64,000 nt of DNA from a virus: positions 1 through 64,000 of IMG/VR virus record IMGVR_UViG_3300043395_000996. One strand, given 5' to 3'. The position numbers were made by a program, and so were the translations under genes. The notes below the pieces were generated by a model. The model had not been told where the DNA came from. It was given only the letters and a program-made list of their open reading frames with translations, and made no database searches. This document shows positions 50,331 through 60,005 of the stretch, piece after piece. Position 1 is the stretch's first letter. Each line of letters opens with the position of its first letter.

Positions 50331-50953
50331 TATAATGTATCGTAATAGTTATTTTGCTTTTCTTGTCTTTCAATTCCTTTTGGATGTTTGATACAATAAA
50401 TTTCATCCATTGGAAAATTTGTATATGATTGGAATCCACTAATTCTTTCGTGAACTTTACCACTCCAACCAATCTTATCTGAATTTTTGTAAATACGAGT
50501 CTGAACATCTGGGAAGTTTATCCAACCTCTTTCATTAACCTTCCATCCCCATTTTTGAATATGTGCTTCGGTTAATCCTTCAACTGTATTAATACGAGGA
50601 ACTAATATAAGGTCTTTATCAGTATTAGCTTCTAAAAGAGCTTCCATATTTACAATTAAATCCGGCATAAGATATTCATCGGCATCTAATTGAAAAATCC
50701 ATTCACCTTTACATTGTGAGTTTAACAGGTTTTTCCATTGTGCAAAATCATTATCGAATTCCGATTCAATCAATGTAATGTGGTCTGCATTAGCTTGAAG
50801 TTCTAAATACTCTATCAATTCGGTAGGAGCTTTTGGAGTATCCAATAAAACTACGATTTCTGAATTTTCTTCTTTGTAGTTTAATAATTGATTTACCAAT
50901 CGAATCGTTTCTTCGACTTCATTACAAGCCGTTATTGCGTAGCTTAATTTCAT
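50330..50953 (-). CDS. GT2 glycosyltransferase
   Basis: 207 residues. SYAITACNEVEETIRLVNQL start, WIFQLDADEYLMPD near 95 (DAD metal site), then WSGKVHERISGF, typical of WaaE/KdtX-like GT2. Overlaps the epimerase by 32 nt. Confidence 0.8.
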   Translation of the reverse strand: MKLSYAITACNEVEETIRLVNQLLNYKEENSEIVVLLDTPKAPTELIEYLELQANADHITLIESEFDNDFAQWKNLLNSQCKGEWIFQLDADEYLMPDLIVNMEALLEANTDKDLILVPRINTVEGLTEAHIQKWGWKVNERGWINFPDVQTRIYKNSDKIGWSGKVHERISGFQSYTNFPMDEIYCIKHPKGIERQEKQNNYYDTL

Positions 50954-51785
50954 CTATATAACTTTTTAATTTATCAGTTGGTTGCCATCCTAATCTTTCG
51001 ATGGCATCGTTATTAATTCTTAATGTTTCTCTATAATTGCCCTTCACATCATCTACATATTGTATAGGATGTGGTGCAAACATTCCCGCAACTTCATTTA
51101 GGGAATAATTTTTGCCAGTTCCTAATTCCCACGCATCTTCATGCTTTTCATCGCTTTCAGCTATTCTGATTAATCCATCTACAATATCATCTATGTGAGT
51201 AAAATCTCTTCTTTGTTTACCATCTCCGTGAATTTTGATAGGAGTACCATTTTTTACAGCTGCTCTCCACAATCCAATTACAGCGGCCATATGCGAATCA
51301 ACCAATTCTCCTTCACCATATACATTGTAAAATCTAACTATCTCCGCATTTAATCCATAAACATTTTTATACATTTTTATCCATTCTTCACCCATATGTT
51401 TACTCATAGCGTATGGTGATAACATTGGATTATGATGACGAGATGATGAACCGGCGTAAATCAATTTACAATTGTTTTTATAAGCGTATTCAACCACCTG
51501 TCTAGTACCATTTACATTAACTGAATATGTTAATTCAGGTCTTTTGAAAGATGGTTGTATTCTACTTAATGCTGCTAAATGGAATATGTAATCATAATCT
51601 TTATTTTTAATATTATCTATTCCTCTAACATCTCCACCCAAAAAATTAACAAATGGGTGAACTTTAGCTTCTTTACCAATGAATAGGTTATCTATAACAT
51701 CGATATCATAATTTTTTTTAAGTAATGCTTTAGATAGTGCATATCCTACGAATCCTGCTCCACCTGTAACTAATACTCTCTTCAT
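50922..51785 (-). CDS. NAD-dependent sugar epimerase/dehydratase
   Basis: 287 residues. Rossmann motif VLVTGGAGFVGYALSKAL, catalytic SSS and YAMSK (about 126), NVYGEGE, and DFTHIDDIVDGL are those of extended SDR enzymes such as GalE or dTDP-glucose dehydratase. Makes a nucleotide sugar for the neighbouring glycosyltransferases. Final product unknown. Confidence 0.85.
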   Translation of the reverse strand: MKRVLVTGGAGFVGYALSKALLKKNYDIDVIDNLFIGKEAKVHPFVNFLGGDVRGIDNIKNKDYDYIFHLAALSRIQPSFKRPELTYSVNVNGTRQVVEYAYKNNCKLIYAGSSSRHHNPMLSPYAMSKHMGEEWIKMYKNVYGLNAEIVRFYNVYGEGELVDSHMAAVIGLWRAAVKNGTPIKIHGDGKQRRDFTHIDDIVDGLIRIAESDEKHEDAWELGTGKNYSLNEVAGMFAPHPIQYVDDVKGNYRETLRINNDAIERLGWQPTDKLKSYIDEIKLRNNGL

Positions 51786-52180
51786 TAATCTTCGTTATGA
51801 TGTTTTACAATTTCATCCTCACCGCCGGTTGTATATGGTGGTCTATATGTGCTATTTGTATAGTGCCAACTACCACTCATTACATTTGCATATGATGTTG
51901 TGCTTGAATCAAATAACAAAGACTTTCCGCTAGTTCCAACTGCTGAACCACTACCACAAGTTATTTTGTATGGATTATCCATTGGGTTAGGATAATGAGG
52001 CCATTGCCAATTTGGAGTTGTATTAGGGATTCCTATGCCTGGTCCAATTGGTGTACCAATTAAATCATTTACTTCTGCCAATTTATCTTTTAGTGCATCC
52101 CATTGTTTTGGTGTGGGTGCGTATTCGTGGCAGGCTTCTACAAAACCTTTAAGCCATATAACATATTCTTTTGAAGTCAT
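51785..52180 (-). CDS. conserved phage protein
   Basis: 131 residues: MTSKEYVIWLKGFVEACHEY and TPKQWDALKDKLAEVND form a helical head common to many T4-like phages; the rest is Gly/Ser/Pro-rich. Function unknown; perhaps a virion decoration. Confidence 0.6.
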   Translation of the reverse strand: MTSKEYVIWLKGFVEACHEYAPTPKQWDALKDKLAEVNDLIGTPIGPGIGIPNTTPNWQWPHYPNPMDNPYKITCGSGSAVGTSGKSLLFDSSTTSYANVMSGSWHYTNSTYRPPYTTGGEDEIVKHHNED

Positions 52181-52182
52181 AA

Positions 52183-52614
52183 TTATTTTTGTTTAGGAGT
52201 TATTTGAGTTTCATCCATCTCCAATGCTATTATTCTACCAAATCCACTTAATTTATAAGTTCTATAAGCATCGTTTTTTATAATAGGTACTGATGAAACT
52301 ACTTTTGAATAAAAATTCTTTGCTCCACCTTTTAATTCAATAGAGCCATCATCTTCATTTGTAAATTTTCCAAAAAATCTCTTAATCAATTGGGGATGTA
52401 TCGTTGAAACTTTTATAGCATGAACTATATCTTTTGCTCTCGATACAAACAATGTATAAATTATAGGAGAATTATTCATTGGATAATTTCCTTTAGTTCC
52501 ATCCACATATTCATATTCTCTTATCAAATAAAATCTACCCCTTTGCATTTTAGCCGGGGTAGATATTTTTGATTCATCTATAAATCTACGATATAGTGGA
52601 TTATAGTTACTCAT
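52183..52614 (-). CDS. conserved phage protein
   Basis: 143 residues, basic, beta-rich, with HPQLIKRFFGKFTNEDDGSI and PIIKNDAYRTYKL. I believe related proteins occur in T4-like phages near structural genes, but no function is known. One base from the glycosyltransferase. Confidence 0.5.
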   Translation of the reverse strand: MSNYNPLYRRFIDESKISTPAKMQRGRFYLIREYEYVDGTKGNYPMNNSPIIYTLFVSRAKDIVHAIKVSTIHPQLIKRFFGKFTNEDDGSIELKGGAKNFYSKVVSSVPIIKNDAYRTYKLSGFGRIIALEMDETQITPKQK

Positions 52615-53882
52615 TATTTATTTAACATTTTCAATTTAGGTAACTGAAGTTGTTGAAACTTTGGTTGTATCTTATCATAAATACCATAATGATTTAAAAT
52701 CACATCAAACGCTTTGGTCATTTTTTCTAAACTAAAGTTTTGTTTGTTTTGCTTTCCTAATTGAAATGCTTCTGCTTTGTATTTATCATAATTTTTATAA
52801 ACATCTTTAATAGTTTGCAATGCTTTTGTAATGTTTACATTGAACCATTGTGATTCTTTTAATAAGAATTGGTCTGCTGCCGATTCGTGTACATTTTTCA
52901 ATTCACCTTCCAACAATACTGCTCCACTCTTTAAGAAGTCCAAATGCCCACTCCAATTAGAAACAATTACAGGTTTACCTGTCAAACTGAATTCTAATAA
53001 AGGTCTACCAAAACCTTCACCTTTTGTAAAATTTAACATTGCTTTTACTTTCGGATGTTCGTATAATCCATTCATTTGTGATGGAGTTAAATCGCCATGT
53101 AATAAATAAACGGGCACCTTACCATAATCAGCTCCTAAACATTGTCTGATTCTCGATACCATTGCTTCTCTATCCAAAACACTAAATGCTGCTGATGATG
53201 TTTTTAAAATCAATGCTGGCTTTTTCTTTTCATCTTTGAAAGCCATTGCATATGTTTTAATCATACTTCCAATGTTCTTTCTATCTTCTCCCAAATTACC
53301 CTTTAACCAATGCCCTACAAATAAGAAAGCAAAATCTTCTTTAATTTCATCTAATTCTGAAATGTTAGCAACTACATCAGTTCCAAAATCATTTTCATCA
53401 AATCCTTCAAACAAAACCTCAACAGGTTTTTGAATACGATATTGGCGAACTATTTGTTTAGTATTATTATCTTGCTCATTATAAACAGTATCAACTAAAG
53501 TTTTTTTAGCGTGCTCCGATGGAACGATTAACAAATCCATTCTATTACATCCGTGAATCCAATCCAATGCACAATGTGTTGTTTCAATACCAGCCGTAAT
53601 ACCAATATTATAAAATCCTAAAGGTTGGAATTCGTTTGGAACTGTAATCTGAATGTAAATATCCGGCTTATCGGCTACATTTGGAATGATGCTATCAATA
53701 ATCCATTTATGAAATTCATTATCATAATTCAGTGCATCCATTGGAGTAGAACCCCAACGAGTACTGATTACTTTAATATCGAATTTATCTAATTTATATA
53801 AGGAATGCAACAAATCTCTAGCGTGGTCGCCATACCCACTTCTCGTTGCTACTGGCGCTTGAAATACTAATGTTGGTTTCAT
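52614..53882 (-). CDS. GT4-like glycosyltransferase
   Basis: 422 residues, GT-B fold. MLNFTKGEGFGRPLLEFSLT near 290 is the nucleotide-sugar motif (EGFGxPxxE), followed by GKPVIVSNWSGHLDFL. ATRSGYGDHARDLL at the start fits the acceptor-site loop. Confidence 0.8.
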   Translation of the reverse strand: MKPTLVFQAPVATRSGYGDHARDLLHSLYKLDKFDIKVISTRWGSTPMDALNYDNEFHKWIIDSIIPNVADKPDIYIQITVPNEFQPLGFYNIGITAGIETTHCALDWIHGCNRMDLLIVPSEHAKKTLVDTVYNEQDNNTKQIVRQYRIQKPVEVLFEGFDENDFGTDVVANISELDEIKEDFAFLFVGHWLKGNLGEDRKNIGSMIKTYAMAFKDEKKKPALILKTSSAAFSVLDREAMVSRIRQCLGADYGKVPVYLLHGDLTPSQMNGLYEHPKVKAMLNFTKGEGFGRPLLEFSLTGKPVIVSNWSGHLDFLKSGAVLLEGELKNVHESAADQFLLKESQWFNVNITKALQTIKDVYKNYDKYKAEAFQLGKQNKQNFSLEKMTKAFDVILNHYGIYDKIQPKFQQLQLPKLKMLNK

Positions 53883-55261
53883 ATTGTAACTAATTGATAT
53901 TTTTTACGTGGTTTCCAATTTTCTAATGCCGTTTCCATACCATCAACCAAAGATTGACACATATACTCTCTACTTAAATTTCCTTCTCCTAACATCCATT
54001 CTCTACCCTTTAATCCGGCTTTTTTTCTATCTTCTTTTGGAGTTTGATACCAATCCATAATCAATGGTGCTAAATCAATGAAATCAATTCTATCATCAAA
54101 AATATATGGTGTAGGAACTGAACCCGTTGTTGAACGAACTGGCCAAATTGGTTTAACCCAATCTCCCCATACTACACCCGCTTTTCTATGTCTATCGTGT
54201 AATGAACCAATCTCTACATAATCTTCTGCGGTTGCTAATTTGCCCGTAGCTATATCTCTAAAACCACATTGGTCTTGTAATCCACCCGTTACGTTTACGA
54301 TAATCGGCGTTCCTGCCATTACTGATTCGGCAGTTGCTAATCCAAATCCTTCGTTGGATGCTACATTGATTGTAACATCAGCCATATTGTAAAGATAGTT
54401 TAATTGCTCTTCTGAATATTTGTTATCAGCGAAAATTACATTTGTATATTTTTCACAACAATCTTCTATCATTTTAGGTAAATCAGTACCATGCTCTTCA
54501 ACCGGATTAGTGTGCATTAATAAACATACTTTATCTCTTTTCTCCGGTGCCAAATTTTTAACAAACTCATTGAATGCTAAAATCACATCCATTGGTTGCT
54601 TTCTTCTGATATTACGATTTGACCAATATAGAACAAATTCATAATCCTTTTTACCAAAAATAGATTCTTTGAAATCGGTAGGAACATCTACGGGTTTGTA
54701 TAATTCACCATTAATACCATGCGGTACATAGCTTACTTGCCAATCTTTAGCAGAGTTCCAATGCTTTTCGGCTTGAGAGCCATACACTCTTTTAGTGATT
54801 CCGTAAGTTTGCTTTGAAATACATCCAATCCAATCACAGCTTTCGTAGTAGTTTCTATTATATTTTGGGTCTGGCAAATCATCCCAAATGTGATAAAAGA
54901 ATAAAGGAACTGATTGACGAATCTCATGCTCAATCTCATATAACCAAATCCAATATCTTGGGTCAGTAAAGTGTAAGATTGCATCTGGCTTTTCTAACAT
55001 CAATAATTGTCTAATGATATCAGCGTTACCATATCCATCGGTTGGATAAATTTTAACATTGGCATCTGCTACGCCTGTTTGTTCTCTAACACTTTGATTT
55101 AAATCAAAGATTTTGCCTCTATCCGGATGTTTGATTGCTGCTCCCAATTGTACCCAATCGTATTTATCCACTGTACCTAATACCAATTGTTTAGATACGT
55201 TGGCAATACCACTAGTCATACGAAGGTCATCCGAAAGTAATAGGATTTTCTTTTTTGCCAT
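53879..55261 (-). CDS. GT4 glycosyltransferase
   Basis: 460 residues. MTSGIANVSKQLV start, VPHGINGELYKPVD, then VASNEGFGLATAESVMAGTP near 320 (E-x7-E motif of GT4). Tail has REWMLGEGNLSREYM. Overlaps the 52614 gene by 4 nt, so both form a pair. Head of the glycosyltransferase operon. Confidence 0.85.
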   Translation of the reverse strand: MAKKKILLLSDDLRMTSGIANVSKQLVLGTVDKYDWVQLGAAIKHPDRGKIFDLNQSVREQTGVADANVKIYPTDGYGNADIIRQLLMLEKPDAILHFTDPRYWIWLYEIEHEIRQSVPLFFYHIWDDLPDPKYNRNYYESCDWIGCISKQTYGITKRVYGSQAEKHWNSAKDWQVSYVPHGINGELYKPVDVPTDFKESIFGKKDYEFVLYWSNRNIRRKQPMDVILAFNEFVKNLAPEKRDKVCLLMHTNPVEEHGTDLPKMIEDCCEKYTNVIFADNKYSEEQLNYLYNMADVTINVASNEGFGLATAESVMAGTPIIVNVTGGLQDQCGFRDIATGKLATAEDYVEIGSLHDRHRKAGVVWGDWVKPIWPVRSTTGSVPTPYIFDDRIDFIDLAPLIMDWYQTPKEDRKKAGLKGREWMLGEGNLSREYMCQSLVDGMETALENWKPRKKYQLVTI

Positions 55262-55276
55262 AACTTTTTGTTGTTC

Positions 55277-55474
55277 TTAAAATTGTGAACCACTTACTTG
55301 TAACGTAGTGTATTCGTTTAATTGTTTTCTAAATTGTTCGTTTTTAGTGTAAAGGTCTAAAGTTCTATTAACAAGTCTTTGAAAGTTCAATCCACCCTGA
55401 ATTGTAGATATTTTGAAATCCTCATCATATAACTTTTTTATAACCTTAACCGTAGTTAATTTTAAATCTGCCAT
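55277..55474 (-). CDS. small hypothetical protein
   Basis: 65 residues, MADLKLTTVKVIKKLYDEDF then TIQGGLNFQRLVNRTLDLY: looks like a ribbon-helix-helix-type or phage regulatory helix, unproven. Directly upstream of the GT4 gene; an AT-rich gap of 38 nt precedes it. Confidence 0.5.
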   Translation of the reverse strand: MADLKLTTVKVIKKLYDEDFKISTIQGGLNFQRLVNRTLDLYTKNEQFRKQLNEYTTLQVSGSQF

Positions 55475-55512
55475 AGTTAATTATATTTGTATATACATAT
55501 ATATACAAAAAA

Positions 55513-56373
55513 TTATTTTCCATCACAATGTGTTCCAAAAAATTCACACCATTTGCATAAAGTGGATGGTTTCTTATAATACTCAATATCGGTTTTATAA
55601 TTTCCATTCTCATCAAATACTTCATTTACAAATGATAAAAACCCATTCCATGCTTTATTAACGGATGGTTTACCATTGGCAGGTATATGCTTACTAATGC
55701 GAGGAATTACAAAATCTGCGTTTTCGGAAACTTTTCTTTTTAAAATAATAAATTCTACCTCAATCATATCTTCCGATATGTTTAACATTTGTGCGTAGAA
55801 TTTTTTGTATAAAAGAATTTGTGCATTTTTAACCGGGTCGGATTTCTGATATTTACTCCAACCTTTAGTTGATGTTTTGAAATCTATAATACGATATCTA
55901 CCCGTTTTTTTATTTCTAACGATGAAGTCAATAAATCCTAAAAAGTTTACATTATCGGTAATCTTTGTATTGATTGGTTGTTCGATTGCAACCAACTCAT
56001 CATCTTTAAGAGAAAAGAAATTGTTAAAATTCTTTGGCTTTTGAAAGTAATCTAATATCGTATTACCATCTTCCAAAAATTCTACCATCTCTTCTTTTGT
56101 AGAAATATGTTTTTGATGTTGTTCGAATTCTTTTAGATAAATGTCCTTCATTTTGTTTTTCAACATATCTTTCAAATCCATTAGCTTATCAGCTTGTGAT
56201 TTTGAAATGCGAAGGCATTTATCTAAATATTCTTGTAAGGTTTCATGCATTGCAGTTCCGAAAACTGAATGTATGTTTGAAGATGATTCTCTTAAATCAT
56301 CTATATAAGATAGTTTATATTGTTGTGGGCAACTGCTCCACATACTATATTGTGAAAATGATACTCTAGCCAT
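55513..56373 (-). CDS. PD-(D/E)XK nuclease, Cas4/RecB-like
   Basis: 286 residues. FSQYSMWSSCPQQYKLSYID start (first Cys), HSVFGTAMHETLQEYLD (motif II His), GFIDFIVRNKKTGRYRIIDF (Asp) with DFKTS (D-x-K), and three Cys at the end (C...CKWCEFF...HCDGK), which may hold an Fe-S cluster as in Cas4/AddB. Recombination or DNA end processing; no CRISPR array is in this window. Confidence 0.8.
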   Translation of the reverse strand: MARVSFSQYSMWSSCPQQYKLSYIDDLRESSSNIHSVFGTAMHETLQEYLDKCLRISKSQADKLMDLKDMLKNKMKDIYLKEFEQHQKHISTKEEMVEFLEDGNTILDYFQKPKNFNNFFSLKDDELVAIEQPINTKITDNVNFLGFIDFIVRNKKTGRYRIIDFKTSTKGWSKYQKSDPVKNAQILLYKKFYAQMLNISEDMIEVEFIILKRKVSENADFVIPRISKHIPANGKPSVNKAWNGFLSFVNEVFDENGNYKTDIEYYKKPSTLCKWCEFFGTHCDGK

Positions 56374-56377
56374 ATAA

Positions 56378-56408
56378 CAAATATACTCAATTTATTCGTA
56401 TTTTCCAA
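56378..56408 (-). promoter_or_regulatory. promoter, TTGGAA-N17-TATATTTG
   Basis: Main-class promoter immediately upstream of the PD-(D/E)XK gene; the -7 box is 5 nt from the start codon, so the message would be almost leaderless. Confidence 0.75.
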
Positions 56409-56409
56409 A

Positions 56410-57642
56410 TTATATCAATGGTTTTTTACGAGTATCTTCGTTAATAATATCATCTATAAATGATAGTTTTTCTGGTAAAATAGTATCGTTAAATATTAAT
56501 CCGTGAACAGTATGTGCTATTAAATATTTTCTAGCGTTTTCTTTATCCCAATTTGTAACTTTAGCATTTTTTAAGTAATTTATATACTTTTCCAATTGCT
56601 CTTTTAGTTTATCGGATTTAATTTTTTTAATATTTTTTTCATACAATGAAATTATATTATATCTGTGTTCATCAAAATTTACAGGATTATACCACCAAGG
56701 AAAATGTACAAAATGAAAATTAATTAATTCATGCGATTCTTTTAATTCTTTAATAAAATCAAAAAAATCATAAACATTTAATAATGAGCAAGTATATTGA
56801 AAATCGTATGTAATGTTTTTATATTGTGTAATAGCCCATTTTAATGCCATCATATTCTTTTTAAATATTTTGGTATCAAATCCGGTTCTAACATATTCAC
56901 CAAGCTCTCCCAACCCATCCAATGAAATAGAAAAATGTACTTTTCTGAAATCCTTCAGATATTCAAATATTGTTTTTCCTTTGTATTTTAAAATACTAAA
57001 GTTGGTATTATACATCAAAGTTACATTCTTTTTATTTTGAATGGATTCCAATAATTCAAAATGTTCTTCTAAAACAAATGGTTCACCTCCTGCAAAATAC
57101 AAAACTTCTATATTTTGCATAGCATCTTCATTTAATTTAAAATTAATTTTATTTAAAGATTCTATTTTTTCTTCTCCAAAAGCAAGAACTCCCATATTAT
57201 TTTTATAGAAATCTTCCTTCTCTTCTTGCCATTTTGTTGAATATGAATCATTACAACTTCTACATTTAAAATTACATATATTAGAAGGTCTTAAATCCAA
57301 TGAAACATAATCAGGCTTAACTTCTCCATCAAAATTTTGAAAATCTAAATTATCTTGTATTCTTTTAAGATGTTGCTTATGATGTTCGTTCCACTTTTGT
57401 CTTGATGATGTTACATTTTGGCTTTCTAAAGAATAACAGGCATTACAATATTCATTGTGAATACCTTTAATCATATCAACTCTTAATTTTTTGTATTCTT
57501 CCGAATTAAACGCTTCATCAATTGTAGTATTTTTTAGATTAATATCTGTAAATGGTTTTTGTGAATCGCAACATGCTTTGGCTGTTCCGTTCATATACCC
57601 ATTGAAGTGTATAAATGGTAATATACAAAATTTGTTATTCAT
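56410..57642 (-). CDS. radical SAM protein (twitch/SPASM type)
   Basis: 410 residues. CILPFIHFNGY with CCDSQ and CNACYSLE at the N-terminus look like an auxiliary Cys domain; the core motif SNICNFKCRSCNDS gives C-x3-C-x2-C for the SAM [4Fe-4S] cluster, then YFAGGEPFVLEEHF (GGE) and FSISLDGLGE. Such enzymes do radical chemistry on peptides or sugars; phage examples are of unknown substrate. IscA and ferredoxin may support it. Confidence 0.85.
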   Translation of the reverse strand: MNNKFCILPFIHFNGYMNGTAKACCDSQKPFTDINLKNTTIDEAFNSEEYKKLRVDMIKGIHNEYCNACYSLESQNVTSSRQKWNEHHKQHLKRIQDNLDFQNFDGEVKPDYVSLDLRPSNICNFKCRSCNDSYSTKWQEEKEDFYKNNMGVLAFGEEKIESLNKINFKLNEDAMQNIEVLYFAGGEPFVLEEHFELLESIQNKKNVTLMYNTNFSILKYKGKTIFEYLKDFRKVHFSISLDGLGELGEYVRTGFDTKIFKKNMMALKWAITQYKNITYDFQYTCSLLNVYDFFDFIKELKESHELINFHFVHFPWWYNPVNFDEHRYNIISLYEKNIKKIKSDKLKEQLEKYINYLKNAKVTNWDKENARKYLIAHTVHGLIFNDTILPEKLSFIDDIINEDTRKKPLI

Positions 57643-58095
57643 TTATATTTTTAATTTTAACTTTGTAATTTGCTTTTTATCAGTACCATACTTTTCGCAG
57701 ATATATTTAATATTTTCTCTACCCTCTCTGGTAGCATAAAGTATTTCGATATATTCAATTGCTTGAGTTTCGGGTACTGAAAATTCTCTTTTGATTAATT
57801 CAACCAAAAATTCTTCATACTTCTCTTCGCCTTTCCCTTTAATGTATTTCAGATATTGCTTTCCCTTTGGGATTACGCTGATATACAACTTATACATTTC
57901 CTTTGGTTGTAGTGTTTGAGTCAAAGGAAGTAAAGTTGCAATCAGTTCTACCCATTCTGGCTTCATTGAAAGAAATCTATTAATCATAAAATTACTCCAC
58001 GATTTTAAATCCTCTTCCGAAAGTTTATCAAAATACTTTGGGTCTTGCTCCGAAGTTATTGCATTAAGATGGTCGAATAACTTTTTAGCTGCCAT
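57643..58095 (-). CDS. clamp loader small subunit, T4 gp62-like
   Basis: 150 residues. KLFDHLNAITSEQDPKYFDK and SWSNFMINRFLSMKPEWVEL follow the N-terminus of gp62-type proteins; the position next to gp44 confirms it. It completes the clamp loader with gp44 to place the gp45 clamp. Confidence 0.75.
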   Translation of the reverse strand: MAAKKLFDHLNAITSEQDPKYFDKLSEEDLKSWSNFMINRFLSMKPEWVELIATLLPLTQTLQPKEMYKLYISVIPKGKQYLKYIKGKGEEKYEEFLVELIKREFSVPETQAIEYIEILYATREGRENIKYICEKYGTDKKQITKLKLKI

Positions 58096-58325
58096 TATTT
58101 TACGATTTTAGATTCTTGTAATTCCGGTGGTAATAAGTCTTGCAATGGTTTACCACAATTTGTACAAAGGAAAATATCGATTGGTATTACAGTATCTTTA
58201 TCTCCACCCGTAACCAACCTCGATGCTTTTCTAACTCTCAATGCCGGCATAAAGATAACGTTGCCGCATTCACATGCTACATCTCTCGTATCTTTTAAAT
58301 CAATATAAGGTTGTTGATTCATCAT
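58095..58325 (-). CDS. zinc-ribbon protein
   Basis: 76 residues: VACECGNVIFMPALRVRKAS and IFLCTNCGKPLQDLLP contain CxC-type and CTNC pairs, a zinc ribbon. Lies between gp44 and gp62 with one-base overlaps on both sides. Role unknown; maybe accessory to the clamp loader. Confidence 0.65.
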   Translation of the reverse strand: MMNQQPYIDLKDTRDVACECGNVIFMPALRVRKASRLVTGGDKDTVIPIDIFLCTNCGKPLQDLLPPELQESKIVK

Positions 58326-59272
58326 TATTTAATAATGTTTAAAATTTGAATAATTGTACTCATAAATACGATTTCTTTATCTACTACCAATGCATCTTTT
58401 GATAATCCATCAGCGATAGTTAAAATTACATTAGCGGTATTACCACTAGCATAATCATCTACTTTATCGTATAACATCGAATACATTTCTGAATAATCAT
58501 TTAAGTGATTATCTGCAACCGACTGTCTGATAGTCATAAATAAATTACGTTTATCATCGGATGATTTTAATAAATCAATTAATTTAGTTTGGAAATTTGA
58601 TTCAACCATAACTTTATGGTCTACTTTCAATTCACCCTTAGCCGATTGTAATTGGCAAGTGTTTAAGATTCTACGAATATCAGGATAATATGAATTGATG
58701 ATATCAGCCATATTCTTTGGCTCGTATTTAATCTTTTCAGTATCCAAAATTTTAGCAACCTGTACAGCTACATCCTTTTTAGTTGGTGGCGTAATTGCGA
58801 ATGATTGACATCTACTCTGAATTGGGTCAATAATCTTCTCAATGTAGTTACAAGTCAAAATGAATCTACAATGTTTTGAAAAAGTTTCCATTAAGTTACG
58901 CAAGATTGCCTGTGCGTTTGGGGTCATATAATCAAACTCATCCAAAATAATTACTTTGAATCCTGCAAATCCTACTGATGATGCGAAGTTCTTTACTTTT
59001 GTTCTAACAGTATCCACATTGTTTTCATCCGATGCGTTAATAATCATACTATCGCATTTGATACTATTTACAATTAACTTTGCTAATGTGGTTTTACCTG
59101 TACCCGCTTTACCATAAAACAACAAATGTGGAATATCGTTTGTATCCAAATATTGTTGAATGGTTTCTTTTACTTGCTCATTACCTACATAATCGGCAAG
59201 TGTTTGTGGGCGGTATTTCTCCACCCACAAACTATGTTCTCTTTTATTAATATCGTTTGCGAAAAAACTCAT
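58325..59272 (-). CDS. clamp loader ATPase, T4 gp44-like
   Basis: 315 residues, AAA+. Walker A LLFYGKAGTGKTTLAKLI (near 50-66), Walker B VIILDEFDYMT, SRCQSFA for the Arg finger. The N-terminal WVEKYRPQTLADYVGN is the RFC box. Loads the sliding clamp at primer ends. Confidence 0.92.
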   Translation of the reverse strand: MSFFANDINKREHSLWVEKYRPQTLADYVGNEQVKETIQQYLDTNDIPHLLFYGKAGTGKTTLAKLIVNSIKCDSMIINASDENNVDTVRTKVKNFASSVGFAGFKVIILDEFDYMTPNAQAILRNLMETFSKHCRFILTCNYIEKIIDPIQSRCQSFAITPPTKKDVAVQVAKILDTEKIKYEPKNMADIINSYYPDIRRILNTCQLQSAKGELKVDHKVMVESNFQTKLIDLLKSSDDKRNLFMTIRQSVADNHLNDYSEMYSMLYDKVDDYASGNTANVILTIADGLSKDALVVDKEIVFMSTIIQILNIIK

Positions 59273-59280
59273 ATTTTATT

Positions 59281-59706
59281 TTATTTACCAGATGAACCAA
59301 ATCCGCCCTCACCTCTTTCCGAATCAGATAATTCATCAACTATCTTAACTTGTACTACCGGCGTTGGCACTATTACTATTTGACAAACTCTATCTCCTAC
59401 ATTATAAGCGATTGAATCCAATCCATTTAACTTATTAAAGGTTGCTTGAAGTTCTCCTCTATAACCTGAATCAATTACTCCTACTGAATTACTTAACATC
59501 AATTCAGTATTTCTAATGGATGAACGAGGAAATACCAATCCAACAAATCCTTCCGGTATCTCCATTGCAATACCTAATCCATATGTTATCTGAAATGTAG
59601 TATTTTCTTTAATATTTGTTGCTACTAAATCCATTCCAGCATCACCCTTTTTAGCATATTTGGGTTTAACCGAATCCGGATGTAATAATTTAATTTTTAG
59701 CTGCAT
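59281..59706 (-). CDS. dut: dUTPase
   Basis: 141 residues with five motifs: GDAGMDL (21-27), PRSSI (60-64), GVIDSGYRGE (75-84), GDRVCQIVI (near 101) and RGEGGFGSSG at the end. Hydrolyses dUTP to dUMP, which feeds ThyA. Confidence 0.95.
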   Translation of the reverse strand: MQLKIKLLHPDSVKPKYAKKGDAGMDLVATNIKENTTFQITYGLGIAMEIPEGFVGLVFPRSSIRNTELMLSNSVGVIDSGYRGELQATFNKLNGLDSIAYNVGDRVCQIVIVPTPVVQVKIVDELSDSERGEGGFGSSGK

Positions 59707-60001
59707 TTTCTTTTTCTTTTGCTCTTTCTAATTTAGATTCTTCACTAATTGGTCTTGGGAAGATTTTAAAAGTCATTCCGTTTTGTTGGAAATTTAAACC
59801 TTCATTTTCTTTTGGTTGAATTTGTAAAACCAATGGAGCAGGTTCTGCACCTTCTTCTTGCCAAGCAAATGCAATTGGTTCGTTATTGAAAAACTGAAAA
59901 CACCATTCCGCATCTTCAATTGTTTTTGGTTCAGCTATTTCAACGCTACCTTGTGGTTGTAATGCTTCATTTTCTGCGGTTAATTCTAATTCTTGTGCCA
60001 T
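59690..60001 (-). CDS. hypothetical protein
   Basis: 103 residues, acidic, Gln/Glu-rich, no motif. Wedged between the sliding clamp and dUTPase genes and overlapping dut by 17 nt. Confidence 0.6.
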   Translation of the reverse strand: MAQELELTAENEALQPQGSVEIAEPKTIEDAEWCFQFFNNEPIAFAWQEEGAEPAPLVLQIQPKENEGLNFQQNGMTFKIFPRPISEESKLERAKEKENAAKN

Positions 60002-60005
60002 TTTA

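Noticed and set aside
55513-56373. CRISPR-Cas system from a Cas4-like gene
   Set aside because: No other cas genes or repeats nearby; phage RecB-like nucleases of this kind are common.
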